Assembly (NCBI GenBank): GCA_001931535.1
Contig: CP016211.1
Span: 9,842,377 to 9,906,376, forward strand
DNA: 64,000 nucleotides
Direction of reading: 5' to 3'
From: Minicystis rosea
GTDB lineage: Bacteria > Myxococcota_A > Polyangia > Polyangiales > Polyangiaceae
Each line of letters opens with the position of its first letter. Positions within the stretch are counted from its first letter, which is position 1. Below, piece by piece: positions 20,354-32,591 of the stretch. The translations under genes were made by a program, and so were the position numbers. The notes beneath the pieces are model-generated. The model worked only from the letters and a program-made list of their open reading frames with translations, ran no database searches and had not been told where the DNA came from.

Positions 20354-20512
20354 GTCCCACCACCCCACGATCCACCCGAGAATGCGGGCCTTTCGAGCGT
20401 CGCATCCGGAGGCGTGGGGGTGGGCACAGTCATCGGCGGTGTACAAGATGCGCGAAGATCGATCCCTCCGCACGCGCCCTGCTACCGTTCCGCCGGCGTG
20501 CTTTCCCCAGGG

Positions 20513-21865
20513 ATGCGATCCGTGAAGGCCGCGGGCCTCGGCGCCGCGGCGATGTGCGTCGCCCTCGCGATCGCGGGCCCCGCCGACGCGCAGGACAAAC
20601 CCACGCTCAGCGGCTCGTGGACGGCGAGCGCCCTGACCGAGAGCTGGTCCGTCACCGACTGGGGCGAGGCCTGCGGCCCCAAGCCCGCCGGCAAGGGCGC
20701 GGGCGGCGGGGGCGTGCAGATCCGCGAGCAGGGCGGAGAGCTGAGCATCATCGGGGCCGGTCGCGCCTTCAGCACCGCGGAGTGCTGGGAGCAGATGCCC
20801 GGGCTCGCGCGTACCAGCCACTCGTCCTCCGGCGGCGGCCGCTTCTGGCGGACGCGCTGCACCTCCGCGGCCAACGATCCGCGGCGCGCGGTGGTCACCA
20901 CCAGCATCTCGGCGACCGACAACAGCATCCAGCTCAGCGAGACCGGCGAGTACCAGTTCATCATCAAGGACACGACGTGCCGCGCGTCGGTGTCGCGCGC
21001 GCGATCGTTCTCGCTGGTGCGCCGCGACGGCGACACGCCGCCCGCGCCGTCGGCGAGCGCCAGCGCGAGCGCAGCGCCGGCCGCGTCCACCGCCGCGCCC
21101 GCCGCGCCGCCGCCGCCGCGCGAGCCCGATCCCAAGCCTTCCTCTCGATGCACCGGATCGGCCGGCGATCCCGCCAAGCTCGAGGTGCACCCCGGCAAGA
21201 AGCTGATGCGCGCCGGCGATCGCTTCACCTTCCGCGCCGTGGTCACGGACGCGGAAGGCTGTCCGACGGGGACGCGACCGACGTGGTCGATCCTGCCCGG
21301 CCCGCTCGCGAGCAAGGCGAGCGTCGACGCGAGCGGGACGGTGACCCTCGCGGCCGATGCCGGCGAAGGGAAGCTCGACCTGAGCGCCTCCGTCGGCGGC
21401 AAGGGCGTGACGGTGCCGGTCGAGGTGGCGAGCCCCGATCACTACGACGCGCTCCTCGGCGCGAGCGGGCTCAACGACGCGGGCGAGGCCGATCAAGCCG
21501 CCGTCGCCGTGATCGCGGTGGGCACCATCGGCGGCCGCACCACGGTCGCGGAGGACGCGGGCCGCGAGCGCAAGCTCTTGTTCGTGGCCATCGCCTCGGG
21601 CATCGCGCTGGTGCTCGGCTTCGTGGGTCTCGTGATGGCGCGCCGCGGGCGGCGCCCGGTGGTGGAGCCATCCGCAGATCTCGACGAAGCGCCTCCTCTC
21701 GAAGAAGCGCCACCGTCCGCGCCCGCGGCCGCACCGCCCGCTGCAGCGGCGCGGCCCGCACGCAAGGCGCGCGGGAAGATCTGTCCGACGTGCGGCGAGC
21801 AATACCCGGGCGAGGCCGACTTCTGCGGGAAGGACGGGACCAAGCTCGTGCCGCTCAACGGCTGA
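20513..21865 (+). CDS. membrane protein with Ig-like extracytoplasmic part and C-terminal zinc ribbon
   Basis: 450 residues. Signal peptide (ending ADAQ, about 24), then about 330 extracytoplasmic residues: a Cys-containing N-terminal domain, an Ala/Ser/Pro linker, and an Ig-like domain (KLMRAGDRFTFRAVVTDAEG...ASGTVTLAADAGEGKLDLSASVGG) resembling Big-type folds. A transmembrane helix (LLFVAIASGIALVLGFVGLVMA) follows, then a Pro/Ala-rich cytoplasmic stretch, and the C-terminus carries a zinc ribbon CPTCGEQYPGEADFCGKDG. A sensor or scaffold spanning the inner membrane is plausible. An in-frame GTG at 20498 is an alternative start. The next gene also has a zinc ribbon. Confidence 0.72.
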   Translation: MRSVKAAGLGAAAMCVALAIAGPADAQDKPTLSGSWTASALTESWSVTDWGEACGPKPAGKGAGGGGVQIREQGGELSIIGAGRAFSTAECWEQMPGLARTSHSSSGGGRFWRTRCTSAANDPRRAVVTTSISATDNSIQLSETGEYQFIIKDTTCRASVSRARSFSLVRRDGDTPPAPSASASASAAPAASTAAPAAPPPPREPDPKPSSRCTGSAGDPAKLEVHPGKKLMRAGDRFTFRAVVTDAEGCPTGTRPTWSILPGPLASKASVDASGTVTLAADAGEGKLDLSASVGGKGVTVPVEVASPDHYDALLGASGLNDAGEADQAAVAVIAVGTIGGRTTVAEDAGRERKLLFVAIASGIALVLGFVGLVMARRGRRPVVEPSADLDEAPPLEEAPPSAPAAAPPAAAARPARKARGKICPTCGEQYPGEADFCGKDGTKLVPLNG

Positions 21866-22158
21866 CGTCTCTTCAACGAGCGCGCCGCGAGCGCCGCGCT
21901 TCGGTCACGCACGGTCGCGCGGCGCTCGAATCACGGCGTGCGCGCGACGTTCATGTGGCCCGAGCCCCTGCGCATCCGTCCCTGCGTCACGGAGCGCCAC
22001 AAACCTGCGGCGATCACGTGCCCGAGGGCCTTCGCTGGACCGCAACTTGATCGCGATCGCGGCTACCCGCTATCCTTCTTGCCTGTGTCGACGAATCCGC
22101 CTTGGCGCGTGCGTGGTGAGCCTTCCCATGCCCGCGGGTCGGAGCAGGAAGGGCAGCA

Positions 22159-23886
22159 ATGAAGATCACGTGCCAGTCGTGCCAGGCGAAGTACACGATC
22201 GCGGACGAAAAAGTCGCCGGTAAGACCGTCAAGATCAAGTGCAAGAAGTGCGGAGCGACCATCGTGGTCAACGGCAACGAGAGCGGATCCACGGGTCCGA
22301 TCGCGGGGCCGGGCGCTCCCGTGATGTCGGCGCCGCCCGGTGACGACGACGACGGCGACGGCGCCACGCGCGTCCTCTCCGAAGGCGCGCTCGGCGCCGC
22401 GGGTGTCGAGTGGACGGTGAACGTCACCGACGAAGATCAGCGCACGATGACGTCGGCGCAGATCGTCGCCGAGTTCCAGCGCGGGGTGGTCACGCACGAC
22501 ACCTACGTGTGGAAGGACGGGATGGCCGATTGGCTCCCGCTCTCCGGCGTGCCCGAGCTGATGGCGCAGGTGAGCGCGGGCCCCGCCGCGCCGCGGCCCG
22601 CCGCCGGCGCGCCTGCGGCTTCGGCGCCCTTCGCGGCCGCGCCCGTCGCAGCAGCGCCCGTCGCAGCGGCGCCCATGCCCGCCGTGATGGACGAGCCTCC
22701 GGGCGGCCTCGGCGGGACGATGATCATGCCCGAGGGCGCACCGATGGCGGCCTCGCCCGCATCGCCCGCGGCCGCGCGGCGCAAGGGGCCTACCGGCGGC
22801 GTCGATCTGTTCGGGCCCGGCCAGCAGCAGCCGGAGGCCGCGCCCGCCGCGTCGACGGCGACCACGTCGGCGAACCGCATGGCCGGCGAGCGCAACGAGA
22901 ACTCGGTGCTCTTCTCCATCTCCGCGCTCACCGCCGCGGCGGCCGCGACGAAGAAGGGCGACGAGCTGCTCGATCTGGCCGCCCCGTCCCCCGCGGCGAA
23001 GCCCCCGCGGAACGGCGGGCGCGCGGCGGTCGACGACATCATGAACCTCGGCGGCGGCATGGCGGCGGCGCCCGTGCTCGCGCCCCCGCCGCTGCTCGCG
23101 CCGGTGGTCGAGGCACCGCCGCCGCCCCCGCCTCAGCCCGTCGCGCAGGCCATGCCGATGATGATGCCGGAGGCCGCGCCGAAGAAGAGCAACACGGGCC
23201 TCATCATCGGCCTCGTCGCGGGCGTCGCGGTGCTGGCCAGCGTCGGCACCTACTTCGTGGCCTCGGGCGGCAACAAGCAGGCGACGCAGGACGCGACCAA
23301 CGCCGCCGGCACCGCGGCCGTGGTGGCCTCGGGCACGCCGCAGGCCGCGAGCGCCACCGCCTCGGCGGCCGCCACGGCGACCGACAAGCCGGCCTCCGAC
23401 GTGAAGCCCGCGGACACGGGCGCGGTGGCCGCGGTCGACACCAAGCCGGCCGACACCGCCAAGCCGGCCGAGGTGAAGCCGGGGCCGCTCGCGGCCGGCT
23501 CGCCGGGCGGCGCGGCCAAGGCCGTCGAGAAGAAGGACGACAAGAAGGAAGAGAAGAAGCCCGAAGAGAAGAAGCCCGAGGAGAAGAAGGCCGAGCCGGC
23601 TGCCGGCGGCGGCGGCAAGGAGTTCGACCGCGCGGCGGCGCTCTCGGCGCTCGGCGCGGCGGCCGGCGCGGCGCGCGGCTGCAAGAAGGACGACACCCCG
23701 ACGGGCAGCGGCAAGGTGAAGGTCACCTTCGCGCCGAGCGGCTCCGTCACCTCGGCCACGCTGGAGAGCGGCCCGTGGGCGGGCACGCCTGCGGTCGGCT
23801 GCATCGTGGGCGCCTTCCGCGGCGCGCGCGTGCCGGCGTTCGAAGGCGCGCCGGTCAGCGTGTCCAAGTCGATCAGCATCAATTGA
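22159..23886 (+). CDS. zinc-ribbon/GYF-domain membrane protein with TonB-like C-terminus (GltJ/AgmX-like architecture)
   Basis: 575 residues. The N-terminus is an MJ0042-type zinc ribbon (Cys5, Cys8, Cys28, Cys31). A GYF-like domain (about 84-135, with WTVNVTDEDQRTMT and TYVWKDGMADWLPL) follows, then a long Ala/Pro-rich linker, a transmembrane helix at about 346-367, a Lys/Glu-rich stretch (KKDDKKEEKKPEEKK) and a TonB/AgmX-like C-terminal domain (GKVKVTFAPSGSV...GCIVGAFRGARVPAF). The same order, zinc ribbon, GYF, TM and TonB-like, is described for GltJ/AgmX, which bridges cytosolic motility proteins and the envelope in Myxococcus gliding. The other Glt genes are absent here, so function is inferred only. 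The ATG has a good AGGAAGGG site. Confidence 0.75.
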   Translation: MKITCQSCQAKYTIADEKVAGKTVKIKCKKCGATIVVNGNESGSTGPIAGPGAPVMSAPPGDDDDGDGATRVLSEGALGAAGVEWTVNVTDEDQRTMTSAQIVAEFQRGVVTHDTYVWKDGMADWLPLSGVPELMAQVSAGPAAPRPAAGAPAASAPFAAAPVAAAPVAAAPMPAVMDEPPGGLGGTMIMPEGAPMAASPASPAAARRKGPTGGVDLFGPGQQQPEAAPAASTATTSANRMAGERNENSVLFSISALTAAAAATKKGDELLDLAAPSPAAKPPRNGGRAAVDDIMNLGGGMAAAPVLAPPPLLAPVVEAPPPPPPQPVAQAMPMMMPEAAPKKSNTGLIIGLVAGVAVLASVGTYFVASGGNKQATQDATNAAGTAAVVASGTPQAASATASAAATATDKPASDVKPADTGAVAAVDTKPADTAKPAEVKPGPLAAGSPGGAAKAVEKKDDKKEEKKPEEKKPEEKKAEPAAGGGGKEFDRAAALSALGAAAGAARGCKKDDTPTGSGKVKVTFAPSGSVTSATLESGPWAGTPAVGCIVGAFRGARVPAFEGAPVSVSKSISIN

Positions 23887-23896
23887 AGACGGGCGC

Positions 23897-24862
23897 GTGA
23901 AGACGATCGAGCACCTCGTCCCCAACGGGGACGGCTGGCTCCTCTCGCTCTACCAGACCTGGGACGAAGAGCGCTTCGTCCCGGGTCGCCGGCCGATCTT
24001 GATCGTGCCCGGCTACGGGATGAACTCGTTCATCTTCAGCTACCACCCGCGTGGGCTCTCGCTCGAGGGCTACCTCGCCGAGGCCGGCTTCGAGGTGTGG
24101 CGCGTCGACCTGCGGGCGCAGGGCGGCTCGCGATCGATCGGCGGCGGCGACGACTTCCTCCTCCAGGACCTCGCCCTCACCGATCTCAAGGTCGCCCTCC
24201 GCGCCGCGCTCGAACGGAGCCGCACGGGCGCGAGCCGCGCCGATCTCATCGGCGCGTCGCTCGGCGGCACCATCATGTTCATCCACGCCGTGCTCGAGCG
24301 CGACGCGCCCCTCGGATCGCTCGTCGCCATCGGCAGCCCGGTGCGTTGGCTCGACGTGCACCCGGCCATCAAGATCGCGTTCTCGTGGCCCACGCTGGTC
24401 GGGCTCGTGCGCCTCAAGGGCACGCGCAAGCTCGCCGGATTGGCGCTGCCGCAGCTCGCCAAGCGCCTGCCCTCGGTGCTCTCGATTTACATGAACGCCG
24501 AGATCACCGACACCAGCGCCGCCGCCGAGATGGTGAAGACGGTGGAGGATCCGAACCGCCACGTGAACCGCCAGATCGCGTGTTGGATCCGCGACCGCGA
24601 TCTCGTCCTCCGCGGGGTCAACGTCTCCGAAGGGCTCACGCGCCTCGCGAACCCGCTGCTCTGCGTGAGCGCGCTCGGCGACGGCATCGTCCCCCGTCGC
24701 ACGGCCGAGTTTCCGTACCTCGCGGCGGGAACGACGGACAAGCAGCTCATCGAGGTCGGGACCAAGGAGATCGTCATGGCGCACGCCGATCTCTTCATCT
24801 CCAGCGAATCGCAGGCCCGGGTCTTCGAGCCCTTGGCGACCTGGCTCCGCGCGCACGACTGA
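23897..24862 (+). CDS. alpha/beta hydrolase
   Basis: 321 residues from a GTG at 23897, ten bases after the preceding gene's stop, so probably in the same operon. Alpha/beta-hydrolase features: PILIVPGYGMNSFIF (oxyanion region), VWRVDLRAQGGS, the nucleophile elbow LIGASLGG (Ser near residue 121), a late LGDGIVP with the likely acid Asp, and MAHADLFI with the catalytic His. The overall look is close to lipases and PHA synthase relatives. Substrate unknown; an ester or thioester of a fatty acid is a reasonable guess. Confidence 0.8.
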   Translation: MKTIEHLVPNGDGWLLSLYQTWDEERFVPGRRPILIVPGYGMNSFIFSYHPRGLSLEGYLAEAGFEVWRVDLRAQGGSRSIGGGDDFLLQDLALTDLKVALRAALERSRTGASRADLIGASLGGTIMFIHAVLERDAPLGSLVAIGSPVRWLDVHPAIKIAFSWPTLVGLVRLKGTRKLAGLALPQLAKRLPSVLSIYMNAEITDTSAAAEMVKTVEDPNRHVNRQIACWIRDRDLVLRGVNVSEGLTRLANPLLCVSALGDGIVPRRTAEFPYLAAGTTDKQLIEVGTKEIVMAHADLFISSESQARVFEPLATWLRAHD

Positions 24863-24924
24863 TCGAGGCCACTCGCGGCCCCATCGTGATCCTCACGAAG
24901 CGAAGCGCGCGCTCCAGCGCGGCC

Positions 24925-25437
24925 TCACCGCCGCCGGCGACGCATGGCGAGGAGCGGAAGCCCGAGGCCCACGAGGAGCAGCCCCGAGGACGACGGCGAG
25001 GCGGGCGCCGCCGCACACCCGCTCGGCGGCTCCGCGACGAAGGTCTCGCCGTGGGCGACGTCGTAGGTGACGTGGATGGTGATCGTCTCGTCGAGGTGCT
25101 GTCCCGTGAACGTGGCCTCGCCCGTCGTCTCCCATGATTCGATGGAGATCGGGAGCTCGCCTTCGCTGCCGGGCAGGACGGTGACGCTGTCGGTCGTGAA
25201 AGGCTCGTCGCACGCGTTCACCACGGTGACCCACGACGCGCAGGAGCATGCGTCTGCCCCGCCCTCGAACGACAAGCACGTCGGGTGGGCGGTCACGGTG
25301 ATGACGAAGTCGTCCGCGTACGAGCACCCCGGCGCACAAGACGAGGTGGCGCTCGCCGCACGCGGCGAGAGCCAAAGCGCGGCCGTGAGCACCGCAGAGA
25401 CGAGCGGCACGATGCCCGGCATCCGAGCAGGCTTCAT
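24925..25437 (-). CDS. small secreted protein with MYXO-CTERM-type sorting tail
   Basis: 170 residues. Strong ribosome binding site (GGAGG seven bases before the ATG at 25437) and signal peptide to about 31. The mature part has an eight-Cys region and an immunoglobulin-like beta pattern (ESWETTGEATFTGQHLDETI). The tail is GCAAAPASPS, then a short hydrophobic helix (GLLLVGLGLPLLA) and MRRRRR: the Cys, helix and Arg cluster expected of a MYXO-CTERM signal, in which the Cys is thought to be the processing and attachment site. It is a plausible substrate of the CPBP protease at 431-1183. Confidence 0.75.
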   Translation of the reverse strand: MKPARMPGIVPLVSAVLTAALWLSPRAASATSSCAPGCSYADDFVITVTAHPTCLSFEGGADACSCASWVTVVNACDEPFTTDSVTVLPGSEGELPISIESWETTGEATFTGQHLDETITIHVTYDVAHGETFVAEPPSGCAAAPASPSSSGLLLVGLGLPLLAMRRRRR

Positions 25438-25672
25438 GATTCGACCTCCAAGCTAAAGAATGCTTTCACCGTATCACGCGACTCCCTGCGCGCTGACTGT
25501 GGCGATGCAAAGCGCCACACTGGTGCGTCACGCCTCGTCCCAAGGTCATTCAGGTGTCCGCGATCCAGACAGGATCGAGCGCGCGCGATCGCGAAATCGT
25601 CGTCGAAGGAGACGCGCCGGCGATGGCATGCGCATTGATACGCGAAGGGGTATCGGGGGCTCGAGGTGTTCC

Positions 25673-25951
25673 ATGCCCAGAACGATGCTGCGCCGAAAGA
25701 CCCACGATGGATCGCGAGCTCCTGTCCTGACGAGCAGTGCCGCTGCGGTCACGCTGCTCCTCGTCGGGAACGATCGCGCCGTTCGCCTGGTGCACACGGC
25801 GACCCCGCTCGAGGCCATCGTGCTCATGCAAACGCTCGAAGAGGCGGCCCCGCGGGAGCTGTCGCGCACGGCGATCGCGGTCGACGGCGCGATCGTGCAC
25901 GAGCGCAAGCGTGCCGCCGACGGGTTCCACAACGTCGACGACGACTGCTGA
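25673..25951 (+). CDS. small hypothetical protein
   Basis: 92 residues from ATG to a TGA at 25949. The centre (SSAAAVTLLLVGNDRAVRLVHTATPLEAIVLMQTLEEAAPREL) looks like a compact alpha/beta unit with a hydrophobic strand and an amphipathic helix; the C-terminus is HNVDDDC. Codon positions show the G/C preference of real genes here, but no ribosome binding site is clear and no homologue is known to me. It could be a remnant or chance frame. Confidence 0.4.
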   Translation: MPRTMLRRKTHDGSRAPVLTSSAAAVTLLLVGNDRAVRLVHTATPLEAIVLMQTLEEAAPRELSRTAIAVDGAIVHERKRAADGFHNVDDDC

Positions 25952-26398
25952 CCATCGCAGCGCCGAGGCGCCGTCGCGGCCCACGCGTGGCAACGGCGAG
26001 CCTGCTGGTCGATCGCTGGCGACACGCGCCCCGAGCGTGAGGGCCGCGTGAGCGACGACGATGCGACGCCGCTCGGTGCACTTCGCCCCGACGTGGGCGG
26101 TGCGCTCGCCATACCGTCGCGAAATGCGATTCGTCCCTGAATTCCAGGGCATCTGGTCATTCGACGGCCACGGCGAGGGCATGGTGCGCGCCCCGTCGAA
26201 TGCCCTTGGAGGCTGCGGATTCGACCCTGACGTTCGTTGCCTTGGCGGGCCTCGAGGCGGTCGGGGCCACTCGTTTCGATGGGCGGCGGTGCGTGGGTCG
26301 GCCGCGCCGAATGCCGCGGAGCGGCACGGTCGCTCGCTGCCGGAAATGGGGCATTTCCCCTTGCATACGGTCGCGAGGCGTATTGAAACTCGCGACCG
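25952..26398. other. 447-bp gap with several inverted repeats, no convincing gene
   Basis: Base composition is less GC-rich than in the neighbours. Exact inverted repeats: CATTCGACGG (26158-26167) with CCGTCGAATG (26193-26202); CCCTG/CAGGG around a central AATTC near 26,140; and GGAAATG (26342-26348), three bases, CATTTCC (26352-26358), ending 40 bp before the aminopeptidase start. An open frame from 26061 has no coding character. It may be a regulatory leader or a small RNA; nothing else seen. Confidence 0.4.
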
Positions 26399-29022
<2,624 letters not shown>

Positions 29023-29026
<4 letters not shown>

Positions 29027-29828
29027 GCCTCGATCTCAAGGGCCGCACCGCCCTCGTGACGGGCGCGTCGGCCGGCATCGGGCGCGAGATCGCGCGCGTC
29101 CTCGCCCGCGAGGTGGGCACGCTCGTGCTCACCGCGCGCCGCGAGGATCGCCTCGCCGAGCTGGCCGGCGAGCTGGTGGCGGCGCACGCGGGGCTCCGCG
29201 TGATCGTGCGCGCCGTCGATCTGCTCGACCGCACCGCCACCGGCGCCATGCTCGACGCGCTCGAGAAGGACGGCATCCAGGTCGACGTCCTCATCAACAA
29301 CGCCGGCTTCGGCGACTACGGCCTCTTCGAGCGCAGCGGCTGGACGAAGCTCGAGCAGATGATCGAGCTCAACGTGGTGAGCGCCACGTTCCTCCTGCAC
29401 CGGCTCGTGTCGCCGATGGTGGGGCGCGGGTTCGGCGCGATCCTCAACGTCGGATCGACGGCCGGCATGTTCCCGTCGCCCGCGCTCGGGTCTATTCGGC
29501 GACGAAGGCGTACCTGAACCTGCTCAGCGAAGCGATCTACGCCGAGCTCCACGGCACCGGCGTCACCGTCACCGTGCTCTGCCCCGGGCCGGTGCCGACC
29601 GAGTTCCAAGAGATCGCCGGCACCACCGGGCGGAACCCGATGCCCAAGTCGTTCCGCATCGACGCCGCGCAATGCGCGGAGGAAGCGGTCACCGCCCTCA
29701 AGGCCGGCCACGCCCGTTGCATCCCCGGCGCCGCCGTGCGCGCCGCCATGCTCTCCGTCGAAGCCCTGCCGAAGCCCATCGCCCGCCAAGTCGCCCTCCG
29801 CATGGCGAAGCGCGCGAGAGAGAGCTGA
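29023..29828 (+). pseudogene. short-chain dehydrogenase split by a one-base frameshift
   Basis: The frame opens at a GTG overlapping the aminopeptidase stop (GTGA) and gives an SDR with TGASAGIGREIA and NNAGFGDYG up to NVGSTAGMFPSPALG. It then runs into RRRRT and a TGA at about 29515. From about 29,488 the reading continues in the -1 frame as VYSATKAYLNLLSEAIYAEL, which carries the catalytic Tyr and Lys, through to AKRARES at 29828. Adding one G to the GGG at CTCGGGTCTATT restores a full protein of about 268 residues of the fatty-acyl-CoA-reductase-like SDR group. It is either a real decay event or a homopolymer sequencing error. Confidence 0.8.
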
Positions 29829-29879
29829 TCCCACCGAAGCCGCCGCTCCGACAGCGAAGGTCGGAGCGGCGCGATGCCC

Positions 29880-31607
29880 TCAGGGCGCGAGCTTGAGCAG
29901 GAAGGGGCCGCCGGCGGCGGTCTCGCCGACCTTTCCGAGGCCGAAATTGCTCTCGCCGAAGATGGTGCCGGCCGACACGATCTCGTGCGTGCCGGGCGTC
30001 GCCATGATGCGGTAGTTGAGCACCAGCGCGCCGAACTGCGTGGCGCCTCCGTTCGGTACGGGCTGGAAGACGCGGCTCGCGATGTAGTTGCCGTCGGTGT
30101 CGAGCTTGGCAACGACGCCGGCGGCGCTGGCGTCGCCCTGCGCGAAGCCGGGGCTCAGCACGCCGCCGCCGAAATCGATGTCGCCGTCGACGGCGCCGCC
30201 GAGGAGCACGGTGTCGTTCTCCCCCACATCGATGAACATGCCGCACGCCTGCACCCCGCAGCCATACGACTTGGCCCACACGAGGGCGCCGTCGGTGTCG
30301 AGCTTGATCACGAAGGCGCCGACGGTGTTGCTGAACTGCGGGACGAGCGTGGTGTTCTCGACCTGGAGCGACGTGTCGAAACGACCGCTCACGAAGACGT
30401 TGCCCTTCGAGTCGGTGGCGAGCCCATAGCCCTCGTCGCCCCCGCTGCTGCCGTACGTGCGCGCCCAGATGACGTGACCGTCCGAGCCTGCGAGCTTCGC
30501 CACGAAGATGTCGTCGCCGCCGCTGGAGGGATACGAGCCGATGCCGGGGAACGAGATGGTTCCGCTGAAGTAGCCGGAGACGAGGACGTCGCCGTTGACG
30601 TCGACCTTGATGCCGTACGTGTCCTCGTAGGGCGGCGCCGCGAGGTCGCCGCCGAGCACCTGCCCCCACTGGGGGTTGCCGTCGGCGTCGAAGCGCTGGA
30701 CGAACACGACCTTGGCGGAGTCGATCGGGCTCGCGAGCACCGGGCCGCCGCCGTTGAAGTTGAAGCTGCTCTGGGTCGTCCCCGCGACGAGCACGCTGCC
30801 ATCGGGCGCGACCGCGAGCGTCTCGGCGGACTGGCTGCTCGCGTTGCCGCCCCAGCGCGCCCACAGCGCGGTGCCCATCGGGTTGAACTTGACCACGAAG
30901 GCGTCCGAGCTGCCGGCGCTCGGCGGCACGACGATGCCGAGGTTGGCGAGCGTGCCGTAGTAGCTGCCGACCACGATCATGTTGCCCTGCGCGTCGAAGC
31001 GCACGTCTCTCGCGTACTGATCGTCGGTGGCGTCGCCGAACTGCTTGGCCCACGCGGTCGTGCCGTCGGGGCCGACCTTCGCCACGTAGCAGTCGCCGTT
31101 GTCCGTGCTCGTGAGGAGTGCGTTGCCGAAATCGAGCTGGTTGACGAAGTAGCCGGCCAACGCGATGTTGCCCTGCGCATCGACCGCGGCGCCGGGGAAC
31201 GAGAGGCCGGTGATGCTCTGGTACGCGTAGGTCTTGGCCCAGATGGGCTCGAGCGGGCAGCGATCGACGTTGCCGTCGCAGTCCTGATCTTGGTGCGCCT
31301 TGCAGTCGGGCGTGGGGCTCGGGACCACTTCGCCGGCGCACGCGCCGGGCGTGCCGTCGTCGCCGCAGAGGGCCTTGCCCGATTTGCACTGGCCGACGTT
31401 CGCGGTGCCGTTCGGCCCGCTGTAGCAATCGACCATGTCGCCGGGCTTGCACGCGGTCGCTCCGCCGCCGGTCCCGCCGCTGCTGCTCGACCCCTGCCCG
31501 CCGCCACCTTCGAGCTCGCGCACGACCGGCGTGCAGCCTCCCCAAACCGACGTGATCACGAGCCCCGTCGCGATCAACCCAAAGCCAAGAAGTGCCCGCT
31601 TGCTCAT
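29880..31607 (-). CDS. SBBP-repeat beta-propeller lipoprotein with MopE-like Cys motif
   Basis: 575 residues. Signal with lipobox VWGGC (Cys near 25) and a Gly/Ser linker, then a short Cys-rich segment (GDMVDCYSGPNGTANVGQ, then CKSGKALCGDDG) and DQDCDGNVDRC, which matches repeats in the protein at 43173. The remainder is a series of SBBP-type repeats of 45-60 residues with signatures like AVDAQGNIALAGYF, DVRFDAQGNMIVVGSYYG and KVDVNGDVLVSGYFSG, expected to form a beta-propeller on the cell surface. Function of this family is unknown; adhesion or matrix roles are guesses. ATG at 31607. Confidence 0.82.
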   Translation of the reverse strand: MSKRALLGFGLIATGLVITSVWGGCTPVVRELEGGGGQGSSSSGGTGGGATACKPGDMVDCYSGPNGTANVGQCKSGKALCGDDGTPGACAGEVVPSPTPDCKAHQDQDCDGNVDRCPLEPIWAKTYAYQSITGLSFPGAAVDAQGNIALAGYFVNQLDFGNALLTSTDNGDCYVAKVGPDGTTAWAKQFGDATDDQYARDVRFDAQGNMIVVGSYYGTLANLGIVVPPSAGSSDAFVVKFNPMGTALWARWGGNASSQSAETLAVAPDGSVLVAGTTQSSFNFNGGGPVLASPIDSAKVVFVQRFDADGNPQWGQVLGGDLAAPPYEDTYGIKVDVNGDVLVSGYFSGTISFPGIGSYPSSGGDDIFVAKLAGSDGHVIWARTYGSSGGDEGYGLATDSKGNVFVSGRFDTSLQVENTTLVPQFSNTVGAFVIKLDTDGALVWAKSYGCGVQACGMFIDVGENDTVLLGGAVDGDIDFGGGVLSPGFAQGDASAAGVVAKLDTDGNYIASRVFQPVPNGGATQFGALVLNYRIMATPGTHEIVSAGTIFGESNFGLGKVGETAAGGPFLLKLAP

Positions 31608-31705
31608 CTTTCGGAGCATCGCACAACTCGGCGCCGGAGGAGACCTCCACGACATCGCGGAGGCTCCCTCTGGACAGCGCCGAGGACCGCCGGTAGGCCC
31701 ACGCC

Positions 31706-32497
<792 letters not shown>

Positions 32498-32591
32498 ACG
32501 CGCCGACGAGCATCGCCGCGCGCTTTCGGCGTGCGGCGATGGCTTCGTGATCCAGCGAATGGGGGAGAGCGGATGCCCTCCCCCCGATCGA

